Of a stretch of DNA of 22,289 bases, positions 1-6,917 are shown one piece after another. The stretch covers positions 1 through 22,289 of the forward strand of contig CAJKFC010000021.1 in the NCBI GenBank assembly GCA_905199135.1, in the 5' to 3' direction. Within the stretch, counting starts at the first letter, position 1, and every line of letters begins with the position of its first letter. The notes under the pieces were generated by a model. The model did no database searches and was not told the DNA's origin. It saw only the letters and a program-made list of their open reading frames with translations. The translations under genes and the position numbers were made by a program. The DNA is from an uncultured Eubacteriales bacterium (GTDB lineage: Bacteria; Bacillota; Clostridia; Oscillospirales; Butyricicoccaceae).

Positions 1-1065
1 GCCAGCCGTACTCTGGAGTATATTGGAGATGTTGGCTATCTGCTGCACAGGCTGTGTAAAGTTTCTGACATACTGTGTAAATGCCTGAATGTCGCCGAGG
101 CCGATTCTGCCCTTCATGGTCAGCACGCTGCCGACGATACATATGGCCACATAGCTGAGGTTGCCCAAAAGTTTCATCATTGGCATCATTATACCGCTTA
201 TGAACTGGCTCTTCCAGTTGGCCTCATAGAGCTTGTCGTTTATCTCCTCAAACTGTTTCTTGCTGTCTGCCTCTCTGTTAAAGGCCTGGACTATGAGATG
301 TCCGCTGAACATCTCCTCTACATGTCCGTTGGCGTCGCCCAGATATTCCTGTCTTGCCACAAAGAATGGCTGGCTCTTGCTGACCACCTTTCTCATTATA
401 AAGAGAGATATGGGGAGGGTCAGAAGGGCCATCAAAGTCATGAGGGGGCTTATGGAAAGCATCATGACTATGACGCCTATAAGGGTTGTAACGCTGGTGA
501 TTATCTGAATTATGCTCTGGCTGAGGTTTGCGCTGACGGTATCGACATCATTGGTGACGCGGCTAAGCACCTCACCGCTCTGCACCTTGTCAAAGTATTT
601 CAGCGGCATACGGTTTATCTTTTCCGATATGTCCTTTCTCAGGGTATATGTCACCCTGTTGGCCACACCCGTCATGATAAAGCTCTGAAGATAGCGCATG
701 ACAAAGGACAGGACATAGAGGAACAACAGCCAGAGAAGTATCCGGGCCACCTTGCCGAAGTCAATGCTGCCCGTGCCTCTCACCGAGGCTATAAAGCCGT
801 TGAATATCTCTGTGGTGGCCTGGCCCTGTATTTTTGGGCCCACGGTGCTGAATATTGTGCTTCCCACCGCGAAAAGCACCACCAAAACGATGGCCAGCTT
901 TTGTTTGGATATGAGATTCATGAGCTTTTTCAAAGAGCCCTTGAGATCTTTTGCCTTTTCACCCGGCATCATGCCCGCAACAGGGCCGCCCGGTCTGCCG
1001 CCTCCCGGTCTCATAGGGCCCATGGGGCCGCGCTGGGGAGGATTATTTCTTCTGTTTTCACTCAT
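1..1065 (-). CDS. ABC exporter half-transporter, second subunit (3' end beyond window)
   Basis: Only the first 355 codons are present: the transmembrane domain of an ABC exporter. The ATPase domain lies beyond the left edge. The ATG at 1065 overlaps the TGA of the upstream ABC gene in an ATGA junction, so the two are translationally coupled and probably form a heterodimer. The N-terminus is an unusual Gly/Pro/Met/Arg-rich tail of about 35 residues (GPMGPMRPGGGRPGG), followed by hydrophobic segments near residues 55-75 and 105-130. The cytoplasmic coupling region includes MPLKYFDKVQSGEVLSRVTN, a typical exporter motif (PxxYFD...GxxxSRxxND), and later VEEMFSGHLIVQAFNRE. The family pumps drugs or lipids outward across the cell membrane; the substrate is unknown. 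In characterised heterodimers this subunit supplies the fully catalytic Walker B and H-loop, but that cannot be checked here. Confidence 0.95.
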   Translation of the reverse strand, partial: MSENRRNNPPQRGPMGPMRPGGGRPGGPVAGMMPGEKAKDLKGSLKKLMNLISKQKLAIVLVVLFAVGSTIFSTVGPKIQGQATTEIFNGFIASVRGTGSIDFGKVARILLWLLFLYVLSFVMRYLQSFIMTGVANRVTYTLRKDISEKINRMPLKYFDKVQSGEVLSRVTNDVDTVSANLSQSIIQIITSVTTLIGVIVMMLSISPLMTLMALLTLPISLFIMRKVVSKSQPFFVARQEYLGDANGHVEEMFSGHLIVQAFNREADSKKQFEEINDKLYEANWKSQFISGIMMPMMKLLGNLSYVAICIVGSVLTMKGRIGLGDIQAFTQYVRNFTQPVQQIANISNILQSTAG

Positions 1066-3272
1066 GCTTCAAGTTCCTCCTTACTGAGCTGCGACTGGGC
1101 TATTTCAAGGTATGTGGGGCAGGTTCTGAGCAGATCCTTATGGCTGCCCTCGCCCACTATTTGTCCGTCGTTGAGCACTATTATTTTATCGGCGTTCATT
1201 ATCGTGCTTATTCTCTGGGCAACCAGCAGCACGGTAGCTCCGCCCGTATAGCCCGCAAGTGCTTTTCTCAAGGCCGCGTCGGTCTTGAAATCGAGGGCCG
1301 AGAAGGTGTCGTCAAAGATGTATACCGGAGGCTTTTTGACCAAAGCTCTGGCGATTGACAGTCTCTGACGCTGTCCACCCGACACATTGGTGCCGCCCTG
1401 ACTTATTGCGGCGTGGATTCCGCCGTCTTTTTCCTCTATTATTCCTCTGCCCTGGGCGGTATCAATGGCTGCCATGACATCTTCCTCTGTGGCGTCTTCC
1501 TTGCCGAAGGTCATGTTGGACATTATGTCGCCCGAGAACAGCATGCTCTTCTGGGGCACAAAGCCTATGTTGTCCCTGAGCTGTTTTCTCGAAAGCTCCT
1601 TTATATTTATTCCGTCAAAGAGTATTTCGCCGCTTGTGACATCGAAGAATCTCGGCACAAGACTTACAAGGCTGGTCTTGCCCGAGCCTGTCGAGCCGAT
1701 AAAAGCCGTTGTCTTTCCGCTTTCGGCAGTAAAGCTGATGTTTTCCAGCGTCTCTGTCTCGGCTCCCGGATATTTGAAGGAGACATTTCTGAACTCAATC
1801 TCGCCCTTGGGTTTTTCAGGGAGCTTTTTGGGGTTTTCAATATCTGTTATCGAGTTTTCCGTCGTCAGGACATCGTTTATACGGACGGCCGACACCGAAG
1901 CTCTCGGTATGTTCATAAATATCATGCTGACAAACAGGAAGCTCATGATTATCTCCATGGAGTACTGCATAAAGGCCATCATGTCGCCCACCTGCATTGT
2001 GCTCCGGGAGATCTCTTTTGCTCCGAACCAGATTATCATTATCATCGAAAGCTGCATGATGAGCTGCATTGCCGGCATCATGACGCTGATAAGACGGTTG
2101 ACAAAGAGGTTGTTGTCGGTGTGATCCCTGTTGGCTCTGTCAAAGCGCTTCTCCTCAAATTTCTGAGTGCCGAAGGCTCTTATTACCAGCATACCGCTGA
2201 GATTCTCGCGCATGACGAGGTTGAGCCTGTCAACTAAGGACTGCATTCTTTTAAATTTCGGTATTGCCAGGCCGAAGACCACGAATACAAGGCCCAAAAG
2301 CACTATGACCGAAAGGGCCACTATCCAACTCAGCGACACCGATTTCTGAAGGGCCATTATTATACCGCCTATGCCCATGACGGGCGCGAAACACAGCATT
2401 CTCAGACCCATTGTGACCATCATCTGAATCTGGCTTATATCGTTTGTCGAACGGGTGATGAGCGAGGCCACCGAAAACTTGTTGATGTCGGCCGGAGAGA
2501 AGTCTATGACCTTTGCGAAGATGTCCTTTCTCAAATCTCTCGCCACGCCCGCGCCGACGCGTCCTGCCATAAAGCCCACGCTTATGGCGAGAGCTACGCT
2601 TACGATGGTGAGCAGCACCATCTGTCCGCCTACTTTAAGTATATACAGATTCTGTATACTGTCGGTATCGGCTCCCAAAGCGGCGTAACCGCTCTTTATA
2701 AACAGGGAGGCGACGCTCTCCTTGGTTGTGCTCTCTGCTATCTCTGCTTCCTGCACAGCCTCTGATATGTCGGATTCGGTGATTCCCGCAAGTTTCTGAC
2801 CTATGAGGGTCATGTCAAACTGGTTGCTGCCCCGGGCCGCGTTTTCAAGGGCCATATCCTTGGTGACTATATAATATATGCCGTAAAAATCCTTACAAAG
2901 AAACTCATCGAGCTTTTCCCTGTCGGAATGGCTTATATCGCCCAAAATCCATGTGTTTTCTCTGTCCACATTGGGATATTTATCGGAAATTCTCTGCTGG
3001 TCGGCATAGTCCAGATCGGAATATCTGACATAGCTGTTTTCAAAAAGAGCCTTTTGCTCTTCTGTCATAAATATCTCCAGAAGAGAAGCCATATGGCTGT
3101 CTATAACCTCGGGTACGCTGTCCTTTATACCGCCCTTCTGAAGTCCGGTATTTACTATATCGCTCATATAGTTGGGCAGCGCCAGCTCTACCATGGCTTC
3201 GCCAAAAAGGAAAATTATACACAGAAGCGCAAGCAGCGCATGTGGCTTCATGTATCTTTTGAGTTTGAGCAC
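1062..3272 (-). CDS. ABC exporter half-transporter with degenerate ATP site, first subunit
   Basis: 736 residues with fused membrane and ATPase domains. TM1 is at about residues 11-32. A hydrophilic stretch of about 170 residues (about 40-210) then precedes TM2 and is probably extracytoplasmic. The remaining TM helices extend to about 455. ATPase motifs: Walker A GSTGSGKT (526-533), Q-loop Gln574, signature VSGGQ (630-634), Walker B YIFDD (651-655), D-loop SALD (658-661). The catalytic Glu after Walker B is Asp655 and the H-loop His is Gln686 (VAQRIST). This is the signature of the degenerate subunit in heterodimeric exporters such as LmrCD, BmrCD and TM287/288. The start is GTG with AAGGGGAG about 6 bases upstream, lying inside the end of the marR-type gene; an in-frame ATG at residue 8 is the alternative. 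The gap to the upstream gene is 3 bases and the downstream gene overlaps by 4, so all three form an operon. Likely multidrug efflux. Confidence 0.95.
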   Translation of the reverse strand: MLKLKRYMKPHALLALLCIIFLFGEAMVELALPNYMSDIVNTGLQKGGIKDSVPEVIDSHMASLLEIFMTEEQKALFENSYVRYSDLDYADQQRISDKYPNVDRENTWILGDISHSDREKLDEFLCKDFYGIYYIVTKDMALENAARGSNQFDMTLIGQKLAGITESDISEAVQEAEIAESTTKESVASLFIKSGYAALGADTDSIQNLYILKVGGQMVLLTIVSVALAISVGFMAGRVGAGVARDLRKDIFAKVIDFSPADINKFSVASLITRSTNDISQIQMMVTMGLRMLCFAPVMGIGGIIMALQKSVSLSWIVALSVIVLLGLVFVVFGLAIPKFKRMQSLVDRLNLVMRENLSGMLVIRAFGTQKFEEKRFDRANRDHTDNNLFVNRLISVMMPAMQLIMQLSMIMIIWFGAKEISRSTMQVGDMMAFMQYSMEIIMSFLFVSMIFMNIPRASVSAVRINDVLTTENSITDIENPKKLPEKPKGEIEFRNVSFKYPGAETETLENISFTAESGKTTAFIGSTGSGKTSLVSLVPRFFDVTSGEILFDGINIKELSRKQLRDNIGFVPQKSMLFSGDIMSNMTFGKEDATEEDVMAAIDTAQGRGIIEEKDGGIHAAISQGGTNVSGGQRQRLSIARALVKKPPVYIFDDTFSALDFKTDAALRKALAGYTGGATVLLVAQRISTIMNADKIIVLNDGQIVGEGSHKDLLRTCPTYLEIAQSQLSKEELEA

Positions 3273-3275
3273 CTT

Positions 3276-3737
3276 TTATCTCCCCTTTTCGTTTTTTATA
3301 TCTTTAACTGTTCTGCACAGATTTTTTATATGCTCGGTGGTTTTTTTAATTTCCTCTTCGCCGAGCCTTTCAATGAGAGTATCCACAAAATTCTCAAACT
3401 CTCGTGTTATCTTTTCGTAGATTTCGAGCCCCCGCCCTGTCACCACGAAATAGACCACCCTCCTGTCGTTTTTGTCGGATATTCTTTCAACAAGACCCAT
3501 ATCCTCCAAAGCCGTCACTCTCTGACTTATGCTGGCGGGCGTCCTCTCGCTCTGCTTTGCGAGGTCTTTTACGGTGGCCCCTATTTTATCGGGGTTGTCT
3601 TCCTTAAATTCCACTATCTTTTTCAAAGCAAAAAAACAGGACTTGTTTATGATGTTTTTAGGAGCTAAATCCATCCATGTCCTGTGAAGATCGCGCATAG
3701 AGCCCAAAAGCTCTACCGCAAGAATATTTTCTTTCAA
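3276..3737 (-). CDS. MarR family transcriptional regulator
   Basis: 153 residues, the usual size for MarR proteins. The winged helix-turn-helix is at about residues 53-108: ATVKDLAKQSERTPASISQR is the HTH, followed by VTALEDMGLVERISDKNDRR, where the D-x-x-D-R-R wing is a family hallmark. Helical dimerisation segments flank it at both ends. The start is a TTG (3737-3735), supported by GAAAGGA 9 bases upstream and by the downstream position of a good promoter; no in-frame ATG gives a full-length MarR protein. It is the first gene of an operon with two ABC exporter genes. This arrangement is common for MarR repressors that sense the exported compound and repress their own operon. The ligand cannot be inferred. 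Confidence 0.93.
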   Translation of the reverse strand: MKENILAVELLGSMRDLHRTWMDLAPKNIINKSCFFALKKIVEFKEDNPDKIGATVKDLAKQSERTPASISQRVTALEDMGLVERISDKNDRRVVYFVVTGRGLEIYEKITREFENFVDTLIERLGEEEIKKTTEHIKNLCRTVKDIKNEKGR

Positions 3738-3761
3738 AGCGATCAGTCCTTTCTCACAATC

Positions 3762-3776
3762 GTTAATGTGGTTAAT
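3762..3776 (-). promoter_or_regulatory. Possible MarR operator (direct ATTAAC repeat)
   Basis: Reading the minus strand, ATTAAC occurs twice with 3 bases between (ATTAACCACATTAAC), directly downstream of the -10 box and covering the expected transcription start. A repressor bound here would block initiation. Most MarR operators are palindromes, and this repeat is direct, so the assignment is an inference from position. Confidence 0.3.
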
Positions 3777-3805
3777 AGTTTACCATACAAACTTTTTAAT
3801 GTCAA
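3777..3805 (-). promoter_or_regulatory. Sigma-A promoter of the marR-ABC operon
   Basis: On the minus strand TTGACA (3805-3800) is separated by 17 bases from TAAACT (3782-3777), which is preceded by TGG as an extended -10. The -35 is exact and the -10 matches 4 of 6. The start site would fall near 3770, giving a leader of about 33 bases before the TTG start. Confidence 0.75.
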
Positions 3806-3848
3806 TAGGAATTTTGAAGTTTTTCAAATCATTAAAAAAGCCGCCCAA

Positions 3849-3878
3849 AGCCCGACAAAAACTCTGAACTTTCGGGCT
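3849..3878. other. Small inverted repeat upstream of the marR promoter
   Basis: AGCCCGA (3849-3855) and TCGGGCT (3872-3878) can pair as a 7-bp stem with a 16-base loop. On the minus strand it is followed, after a short GC-rich spacer, by a run of T at about 3833-3838. It may be a weak back-up terminator behind rpsR, or chance. Confidence 0.25.
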
Positions 3879-3900
3879 CTGCGCAGACTTATGGCATAAA

Positions 3901-3928
3901 AAAACAGCGCGGAAAACCGCGCTGTTTT
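3901..3928 (-). terminator. Rho-independent terminator after rpsR
   Basis: A perfect 12-bp stem (AAAACAGCGCGG with CCGCGCTGTTTT) closes a 4-base loop. On the minus strand it starts 6 bases beyond the rpsR stop and runs into a T tract. It ends the rpsF-ssb-rpsR operon and separates it from the marR promoter downstream. Confidence 0.92.
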
Positions 3929-3933
3929 AAAAA

Positions 3934-4224
3934 TTATTCTACTGTGTAAGGCAGAAGAGCTATGTGACGAGCTCTCTTAATGGCCTCTGTCAGCTGACGC
4001 TGATGCATTGCGCATGTGCCTGTCATACGACGGGGAAGAATCTTTGCACGCTCGGACATATACTTGCGGAGCTTTGCAACATCTTTATAGTCGATCTGCT
4101 CGACCTTGTCGACGCAGAACTGGCAAACCTTGCGGCGGCGTCTGTCACGCATATTGCCCTGGCGCTCGGGACGCTCGGGACGCTCTGTGCGCTCTACGCG
4201 CTCTGTTCTTGTCTCTTTTTCCAT
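3934..4224 (-). CDS. rpsR: 30S ribosomal protein S18
   Basis: 96 residues. The conserved S18 core runs from about residue 30 (RRKVCQFC...IDYKDVAKLRKYMSERAKILPRR) to HIALLPY near the end; it binds S6 and 16S rRNA on the small-subunit platform. Cys34, Cys37, Cys71 and His74 form a possible zinc site, so this looks like the metal-binding form of S18. The first 23 or so residues are a low-complexity Arg/Glu/Pro/Thr tail (TERVERTERPERPERQ) longer than in many homologues and encoded by short imperfect DNA repeats at about 4160-4205. The ATG has AAGGAGG about 8 bases upstream. It is the last gene of the rpsF-ssb-rpsR operon, a conserved bacterial arrangement. Confidence 0.98.
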   Translation of the reverse strand: MEKETRTERVERTERPERPERQGNMRDRRRRKVCQFCVDKVEQIDYKDVAKLRKYMSERAKILPRRMTGTCAMHQRQLTEAIKRARHIALLPYTVE

Positions 4225-4251
4225 TTTCGTTGTCCTCCTTGATCAGTTTTT

Positions 4252-4671
4252 TTAAAAGGGGAGATTTCCGCTGTCTTCGTCGTCAATTTCGCTGAACGCG
4301 CCTGCGTCACCGAAATCAAAGGGCAGGGCCTCTTCACGGGCGGGAGCCGCCTGGCCTCTTTCTCTCTTGCTGTCTGCAAAAAAGACTTCGTCTGCCACGA
4401 CCTCAACGGTCTTTCTCTTGCTGCCGTTTCTGTCCTCCCATGTTCTCGTCTGAAGTCTGCCCGAAAGAGCCATCTGCTGGCCTTTTGTAAAGTATTTCGA
4501 AACAAACTCGGCGGTGTTTCTCCATGCGACTATGTCGAAGAAATCTGTCTCGTCCTTATTAAAGGAACGGTTTACCGCCAGGGAAAAGGAACATACCGCG
4601 ACATTTGAAGGGGTATGTTTGAGCTCGGGGTCGGCTGTAAGCCTGCCCATAAGAATCACTTTGTTGAGCAT
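4252..4671 (-). CDS. ssb: Single-stranded DNA-binding protein
   Basis: 139 residues counting from the ATG at 4671. The OB-fold occupies about residues 1-105: MLNKVILMGRLTADPEL, then FFDIVAWRNTAEFVSKYFTKGQ and LSGRLQTRTWEDRNGSKRKT. A short, variable acidic linker follows and ends in DDEDSGNLPF, the tail that recruits replication and repair proteins in this family. The tail is a little different from the common DDDIPF ending but keeps Pro-Phe. The ATG is preferred over a GTG two codons upstream because AAGG lies 7 bases before the ATG but only 1 base before the GTG. That AAGG overlaps the rpsF stop (TAAGG), so translation of the two genes is probably coupled. Confidence 0.97.
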   Translation of the reverse strand: MLNKVILMGRLTADPELKHTPSNVAVCSFSLAVNRSFNKDETDFFDIVAWRNTAEFVSKYFTKGQQMALSGRLQTRTWEDRNGSKRKTVEVVADEVFFADSKRERGQAAPAREEALPFDFGDAGAFSEIDDEDSGNLPF

Positions 4672-4680
4672 AGACACACC

Positions 4681-4971
4681 TTATTTTGCGATCACGATGG
4701 AACGCATTACGCCTTCTGTGATGTTGTAAACACGGGTGAGCTCTTTGATGAAATCGGGAGCGCACTCGAACTCAATGAGAGTGTAGTAGCCTTCTGTCAT
4801 GTCGTTGATGGCGTATGCAAGACGGCGCTTGCCCCAGTCAGCAACATTCTCGACTGTGCCGTGCTGAGCGATGAGAGCCTTGAACTTCTCAACGACAGCG
4901 GCGATCTTCTCCTCACCGAGTGTAACATCGACAACGAAAATTGTCTCGTATTTGCTTGTGAGTTTTGGCAT
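4681..4971 (-). CDS. rpsF: 30S ribosomal protein S6
   Basis: 96 residues, the usual S6 length. Family motifs are KYETIFVVD near the start, the central HGTVENVADWGKRRLAYAI, then EGYYTLIEFE and a C-terminal VMRSIVI. S6 pairs with S18, encoded two genes downstream, on the 30S platform. The start at 4971 is chosen because AAGGAGGT lies about 7 bases upstream; the reading frame stays open further upstream, but that part carries no S6 homology and would cross the promoter. It is the first gene of the operon with ssb and rpsR, transcribed from an exact-consensus promoter. No obvious S6:S18 autoregulatory hairpin was recognised in the leader. Confidence 0.98.
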   Translation of the reverse strand: MPKLTSKYETIFVVDVTLGEEKIAAVVEKFKALIAQHGTVENVADWGKRRLAYAINDMTEGYYTLIEFECAPDFIKELTRVYNITEGVMRSIVIAK

Positions 4972-5052
4972 TTCTTTTACCTCCTTGTGGACTTTTGCCC
5001 TGCCCCACCCGGGCAGGAAAGGATTTGGGCGCTTTTCGCCCATAACAAAAAC

Positions 5053-5081
5053 ATTATACACGGGGTTTTCTCTTTTGTCAA
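5053..5081 (-). promoter_or_regulatory. Exact-consensus promoter of rpsF-ssb-rpsR
   Basis: On the minus strand TTGACA (5081-5076), 17 bases, TATAAT (5058-5053): a perfect match to the sigma-A consensus with ideal spacing. The start site should fall near 5046, leaving a leader of about 75 bases. It begins only about 10 bases beyond the T tract of the terminator of the preceding gene. Confidence 0.93.
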
Positions 5082-5091
5082 GCTTTTTTGA

Positions 5092-5114
5092 TAAAAAACC
5101 GGGCCGAAGCCCGG
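5092..5114 (-). terminator. Terminator of the first solute-binding protein gene
   Basis: On the minus strand CCGGGC-TTCG-CCCGG-type pairing (stem 5109-5114 with 5099-5104) closes a TTCG tetraloop and is followed by TTTTTTAT. It lies about 18 bases past the stop codon of the gene ending at 5132. Confidence 0.9.
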
Positions 5115-5131
5115 CTTTCATTTTTTCTAAA

Positions 5132-6712
5132 TTACTCTTCTACATATCCGTAGACATAGATATGATTTTCCACCGGAGAAACCCTTATGCCCTTGAGATT
5201 TTTATTCATGGCCACCACCGTCTCCTTTACATAGAGGGGGATTATGACGGCGTCCTCCATTGCGATTCTCTGTATCTCTTTATAAAGGGGTTCACGGTCC
5301 TCCCAGTCAAGAAGCTGTGAAGCCTCGTCGATGAGATCGTCCAGCTCGGGGTTGGAGTACCAGGCGCGGTTGCCTGTGGGACCTCCCGAATCAGTGTGGA
5401 ACAGTGAACGGCTCGTCACCTCAGGGTCATAGGACGAGGACCAGCCCAGCATGAACATGTCATGGTCTTTTCTGGCTATATGGTCAAGGTAAGCGCCCCA
5501 TTCCATGAGATTGATGTCCAATGTCACTCCTATCTCGCCCCACTGAGCCTGGAGAGACTGGGCGATACGGCTGCTGGCGTCCGAGCTTATATCGAGTATT
5601 CCCTCAAAACCGTCGGGATATCCCGCTTCCGTCATAAGCTGCTTTGCCTTTTCCACATCATAGGGATAGAGATTGAGATCGGCATCATATCCGTCAACAA
5701 GAGGTGAATAGATGGTGTTTATGGCAACTCCCTTGCCTTCCGCCACTACATCTATAATGTCCTGCTTGTTGGTGGCATAGGACAAAGCCTGGCGTATCTT
5801 TACATTATTATAGGGTTCTTTTGTCATATTCCACGACACATAGGTGATGGAAGGAGAAGGCTGAACTATCGTCGTGAACTTATCGTCCTCAAGTATTCTG
5901 TCCACATCGATGGATGGGACAAGGTCGAGCATGTCCACATCGCCTGCCTGAAGGGCTATCGTTCTGGCGGCCTCCTCAAGAATTACCTTAAAGGTGACGG
6001 TAGTCGCCACGGCTTTCTCTCCCCAGTAATCGTCAAATCTCTCGACTACAAAATCGTTATTGGGAGTCCATGATTTATACTTCATGGGACCTGTGCCCAT
6101 AGGCGCGTCCTGATACTCCTTTCCCTCGGCCTCCAGCTTTTCACAGTGGGCTTTGGAAAGTATCGAGGGCTGAACACCCGACAGATTACCCAGCATGGGG
6201 GCGTATGGGTATGCAGTCTTAACTATGACCGAGTGATCTTCTTCCGAGATTTCCACTTCGCTTATGGCCTCGACAAACTGCTTGACCTTTGCGGAGTTTC
6301 TGGCGCGGTCTAATGACCACTTTACATCTTCGAGAGTCAGCTCGCTGCCGTCATGGAATTTTACGCCTTCGCGTATCTTGAATTTATATGTAGTATCGTC
6401 CAAAATTTCCCACGACTCGGCCAGCGACGGCTTGATCTCGCCTGTCTCTACATCTCTGACCACCAGCGTATCGTACATCATTCTGATGACTGCCGCCGAC
6501 AGTGTATCATTCTGATTGTGTGGGTCCGGGCTTACCACATCGGCCACCTTTGCTATCACAATGTCGGTGCGGCGGTTGCCCGTGCTCTGCTCGGTCTCGT
6601 TTGACCCTGAGCTGTTCCCTTCTTTTTCCGTCTCGGTTTTGGCGCAGCCCGAAAGCAAAGCAAACATCATGGCAGCCGTCAGAACAAGAGCCAAAATCTT
6701 CTTGATTTTCAT
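5132..6712 (-). CDS. ABC transporter solute-binding lipoprotein, family 5 (OppA/DppA-like), copy 1
   Basis: 526 residues. A lipoprotein signal (MKIKKILALVLTAAMMFALL, then SGC) places the lipidated Cys at residue 23, so the protein sits on the outer face of the membrane. A Ser/Glu/Thr/Asn-rich linker follows, then the SBP_bac_5 domain starting at NRRTDIVIAKVADVV. The family signature region is LAESWEILDDTTYKFKIREG followed by VKFHDGSELTLEDVKWSLDR. Relatives bind peptides, nickel, haem or glutathione and hand them to an OppBCDF-type permease, but none is encoded in this window. Start: ATG at 6712 with GAGAGG about 8 bases upstream; an in-frame ATG 14 codons earlier lacks a binding site and would spoil the signal peptide. 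It is a close tandem paralogue of the next gene, and some DNA blocks (about 6270-6360 versus 8058-8148) are nearly identical. It is monocistronic. Confidence 0.95.
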   Translation of the reverse strand: MKIKKILALVLTAAMMFALLSGCAKTETEKEGNSSGSNETEQSTGNRRTDIVIAKVADVVSPDPHNQNDTLSAAVIRMMYDTLVVRDVETGEIKPSLAESWEILDDTTYKFKIREGVKFHDGSELTLEDVKWSLDRARNSAKVKQFVEAISEVEISEEDHSVIVKTAYPYAPMLGNLSGVQPSILSKAHCEKLEAEGKEYQDAPMGTGPMKYKSWTPNNDFVVERFDDYWGEKAVATTVTFKVILEEAARTIALQAGDVDMLDLVPSIDVDRILEDDKFTTIVQPSPSITYVSWNMTKEPYNNVKIRQALSYATNKQDIIDVVAEGKGVAINTIYSPLVDGYDADLNLYPYDVEKAKQLMTEAGYPDGFEGILDISSDASSRIAQSLQAQWGEIGVTLDINLMEWGAYLDHIARKDHDMFMLGWSSSYDPEVTSRSLFHTDSGGPTGNRAWYSNPELDDLIDEASQLLDWEDREPLYKEIQRIAMEDAVIIPLYVKETVVAMNKNLKGIRVSPVENHIYVYGYVEE

Positions 6713-6737
6713 TTTCCATACCTCTCTCTGATATTTT

Positions 6738-6795
6738 ACGCAAGAATAATTCATTTTTCATCATATGTTCAAAATTTATTAAAATCGTCTTGCGT
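6738..6795 (-). other. Inverted repeat spanning the leader of binding-protein copy 1
   Basis: ACGCAAGA (6795-6788 on the minus strand) can pair with TCTTGCGT (6745-6738), 42 bases apart. The first arm starts at the predicted mRNA 5' end and the second lies about 10 bases before the ribosome binding site. The RNA could therefore fold into one long 5' loop, which might stabilise the message or modulate translation. Confidence 0.4.
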
Positions 6796-6802
6796 TATCC
6801 AC

Positions 6803-6831
6803 ATTATATATTAAGATTTTATGTATGTCAA
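6803..6831 (-). promoter_or_regulatory. Exact-consensus promoter of binding-protein copy 1
   Basis: TTGACA (6831-6826), 17 bases, TATAAT (6808-6803) on the minus strand. The start site is near 6796 and the leader is about 84 bases. The bases before the -10 (TTAATA) resemble those of copy 2 (GTAATA). Confidence 0.92.
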
Positions 6832-6876
6832 CAGATTATTTTGTATTTTATTGTCAATACTTTTTATTATATAAAC

Positions 6877-6902
6877 AAAAACGGAGCCGAAGCTCCGTTT
6901 TT
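6877..6902 (-). terminator. Terminator of binding-protein copy 2
   Basis: ACGGAGC, loop TTCG (minus strand), GCTCCGT, extended to 11 bp by flanking A and T runs, with a TTTTTG tail. It lies 16 bases beyond the stop at 6918. Confidence 0.92.
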
Positions 6903-6917
6903 TATTCAATATCCGAA

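Noticed and set aside
298..1251. Long plus-strand open frame opposite the ABC genes
   Set aside because: It lies antisense to two well-supported ABC genes, has no ribosome binding site and no recognisable domain; it is a by-product of the base composition of the real frame.
4972..5121. 50-codon N-terminal extension of S6
   Set aside because: It crosses the exact-consensus promoter, has no S6 homology, and the ATG at 4971 has AAGGAGGT in place.
6713..6754. Upstream in-frame ATG for binding-protein copy 1
   Set aside because: It would add 14 polar residues ahead of the signal peptide and lacks a ribosome binding site, whereas the ATG at 6712 has one.
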